Part shown: one piece after another, positions 30,401 to 32,085 of the stretch | Layout: each line of letters opens with the position of its first letter | Position numbering within the stretch: position 1 is the stretch's first letter | DNA from: Oscillibacter sp. | Lineage (GTDB): Bacteria; Bacillota; Clostridia; Oscillospirales; Oscillospiraceae | DNA: 32,085 nucleotides | Reading direction: 5' to 3' | NCBI GenBank assembly: GCA_014799925.1 | Contig: JAAVHC010000080.1 | Coordinates: 1 to 32,085, forward strand | Made by a program: the position numbers and the translations under genes | The notes under the pieces: generated by a model | The model's database searches: none | The model's input: the letters and a program-made list of their open reading frames with translations, nothing else | Told to the model about the DNA's origin: nothing

Positions 30401-32085
30401 ATGTCCGAAGAAAACCTGTATACCTTTGAAAACGAAACCTACCGCAAGACCTACTGGCACACCTGCTCCCATATCCTGGCCCAGGCCATGAAGCGCCTGC
30501 ACCCGGAGGTGAAGCTGGCCATCGGCCCGTCCATCGACAACGGCTTCTACTACGACTTCGACACCCCCCGGCCCTTTACCGAGGCAGAGCTGTCCGAGCT
30601 GGAAGCCGAAATGCGGAAAATCTGCAAGGAAAAGCTGAAGCTGGAGCGCTTTGAGCTGCCCCGCGAGGAGGCCATCAAGTTCATGGAGGAAAAGGGCGAG
30701 CCCTACAAGGTGGAGCTCATCAACGACCTGCCGGAGGACGCGGTCATCTCCTTCTACAGGCAGGGCGAGTTTACCGACCTCTGCGCCGGCCCCCACGTGG
30801 ACTCCACCGGCCGCATCAAGGGCAACGCCATCAAGCTGACCGCCTGCAACGCCGCCTACTGGCGGGGCGACTCCAGCCGCCAGACCCTCCAGCGGATCTA
30901 CGGCGTGGCCTTCCCCAAGAAGGACGAGCTGGACGAGTACCTGGCCCGCATTGAGGAGGCCAAGAAGCGGGACCACCGCAGGCTGGGCCGTGAGCTGGGC
31001 CTGTTCATGATGAGTGACGAAGGCCCCGGCTTCCCCTTCTTCCTGCCCAAAGGCATGGTGCTGAAAAACACCCTGCTGGACTACTGGCGCCAGTGCCACA
31101 AACGGTACGGCTACATGGAAATCGCTACCCCCATTATCCTCAACCAGCATCTCTGGCACCAGTCCGGCCACTGGGACCACTACAAGGAGAATATGTATAC
31201 CACGGTCATTGATGAAGAGGACTATGCCGTCAAACCCATGAACTGCCCCGGCGGCATGCTGGTGTATAAGAACGAGCCCCACTCCTACCGCGACCTGCCC
31301 CTTCGCGCGGCGGAGCTGGGCCTGGTCCACCGCCATGAGATGAGCGGCGCGCTCCACGGACTCTTCCGGGTCCGATGCTTCACCCAGGACGACGCCCACA
31401 TCTTCATGACCCCGGACCAGATGAAGGAGGAGATCAAGAACGTGGTGCGGCTCTTTGACGAGATGTACTCCACCTTCGGCCTGACCTACCAGATCGAGCT
31501 GTCCACCATGCCGGAGGACCACATGGGCGACGAGGAGGTCTGGCACTTCGCCGAGGATACCCTGCAAGCTGCTATTACCGAGCTGGGCAAGGACTTCCAG
31601 ATCAACCCCGGCGACGGCGCGTTCTACGGCCCCAAGCTGGACTTCCATCTGGCCGACAGCCTGGGCCGGACCTGGCAGTGCGGCACCATCCAGCTGGATA
31701 TGCAGATGCCTGAGCGCTTCGAGCTGGAATACGTGGGCGAGGACGGCGAGAAGCACCGGCCCATCATGATCCACCGCGCCCTGCTGGGCTCTATCGAGCG
31801 GTTTATCGGCGTCATCACCGAGCACTTCGCCGGAGCCTTCCCCACCTGGCTGCACCCGGTGCAAGTAAAGATCCTGCCTGTCACTGACCGTGCGGCGGAC
31901 TATGCCAGGAACGTCGCTGCCAAGCTGGATGCCCAGGGCTTCCGCGTAGAGGTGGACGCCCGCAGCGAGAAGATCGGCAAGAAGATCCGGGAAGCCACGC
32001 TGGAAAAGATCCCCTATATGCTGGTGGTGGGCGACCGGGATATGGACGCCCGGACGGTTTCCGTCCGGCACCGCTCCGGCGAGGA
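30401..32085 (+). CDS. thrS: Threonyl-tRNA synthetase, 3' end cut by the window
   Basis: 561 codons are visible and the frame is still open at the window end. It charges tRNA-Thr. The editing domain is present with HTCSH (H20, H24) and CAGPH (C128, H132), which clears Ser-tRNA-Thr. The class II catalytic core has MNCPGGM (zinc Cys), RHEMSGALHGLFRVRCFTQ (motif 2), QDDAH (zinc His) and IHRALLGSIERFIG (motif 3). An anticodon-binding domain begins near residue 480 (VKILPVTDRA). The usual N-terminal TGS domain of about 60 residues is missing: residue 19 is already in the editing domain and an in-frame TAA at 30380-30382 blocks any longer start. AAAGGAG precedes the ATG. Expression is set by the upstream T-box. 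Confidence 0.96.
   Translation, partial: MSEENLYTFENETYRKTYWHTCSHILAQAMKRLHPEVKLAIGPSIDNGFYYDFDTPRPFTEAELSELEAEMRKICKEKLKLERFELPREEAIKFMEEKGEPYKVELINDLPEDAVISFYRQGEFTDLCAGPHVDSTGRIKGNAIKLTACNAAYWRGDSSRQTLQRIYGVAFPKKDELDEYLARIEEAKKRDHRRLGRELGLFMMSDEGPGFPFFLPKGMVLKNTLLDYWRQCHKRYGYMEIATPIILNQHLWHQSGHWDHYKENMYTTVIDEEDYAVKPMNCPGGMLVYKNEPHSYRDLPLRAAELGLVHRHEMSGALHGLFRVRCFTQDDAHIFMTPDQMKEEIKNVVRLFDEMYSTFGLTYQIELSTMPEDHMGDEEVWHFAEDTLQAAITELGKDFQINPGDGAFYGPKLDFHLADSLGRTWQCGTIQLDMQMPERFELEYVGEDGEKHRPIMIHRALLGSIERFIGVITEHFAGAFPTWLHPVQVKILPVTDRAADYARNVAAKLDAQGFRVEVDARSEKIGKKIREATLEKIPYMLVVGDRDMDARTVSVRHRSGE

Overview
This window looks like chromosomal DNA from a GC-rich, endospore-forming Clostridia, most likely of the Oscillospiraceae (Flavonifractor/Intestinimonas-like) type. 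That placement is inferred from gene content: bofA and a DUF2508 (yaaL) gene, a T-box leader on thrS, the gdpP-rplI-dnaB-tilS-dusB order, a perfect Spo0A-type box, and AGGAGG-like ribosome binding sites. No rRNA, tRNA, CRISPR array, phage gene or protein-coding insertion sequence was seen.

Layout. 1-7.3 kb: the end of an unknown gene, a LeuA-like protein with an altered active site, a TIM-barrel/acyl-CoA synthetase fusion, a lipoprotein polysaccharide deacetylase, a small unknown protein and tadA. 7.3-12.6 kb: yaaL-bofA, then on the minus strand an MFS transporter fused to a glycoside hydrolase family 2 enzyme, a small P-loop kinase and a membrane protein. 12.7-18.4 kb: a 52-aa gene behind a Spo0A-like box, a PLP aminotransferase, a phosphoglucomutase and an SLH-domain exported protein. 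18.7-27.4 kb, all minus strand: a housekeeping block read as gdpP-rplI-(repeat)-dnaB-tilS-dusB-ECF sigma-anti-sigma, its last five genes packed with overlaps or very short gaps. 27.5-32.1 kb: a PlsC-like acyltransferase with a zinc ribbon, an AT-richer ydcF-like gene, and T-box-controlled thrS, which runs off the window.

The most unusual content is non-coding. Three same-orientation repeats of about 450-600 bp (1621-2220, 14486-14941, 24249-24764) share bounding hairpins and internal blocks and contain no credible gene. A 76-77-bp unit made of two inverted hairpins with loops ATCGA and TCGAT, bounded by GATT/AATC, lies inside one of these repeats and inside another repeat type. It resembles a REPIN (REP doublet). 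A third type of about 157 bp occurs as inverted copies at 11030-11187 and 16831-16987, with a mosaic third copy at 29135-29297. Stems differ between copies but keep pairing, so structure appears to be conserved.

How parts work together: tilS, dusB and tadA act on tRNA; dnaB, rplI and gdpP serve replication, translation and c-di-AMP turnover; the sigma/anti-sigma pair is a membrane-signalled regulator; thrS is controlled by uncharged tRNA-Thr. Functions of the two fusion proteins and the LeuA-like protein are open.
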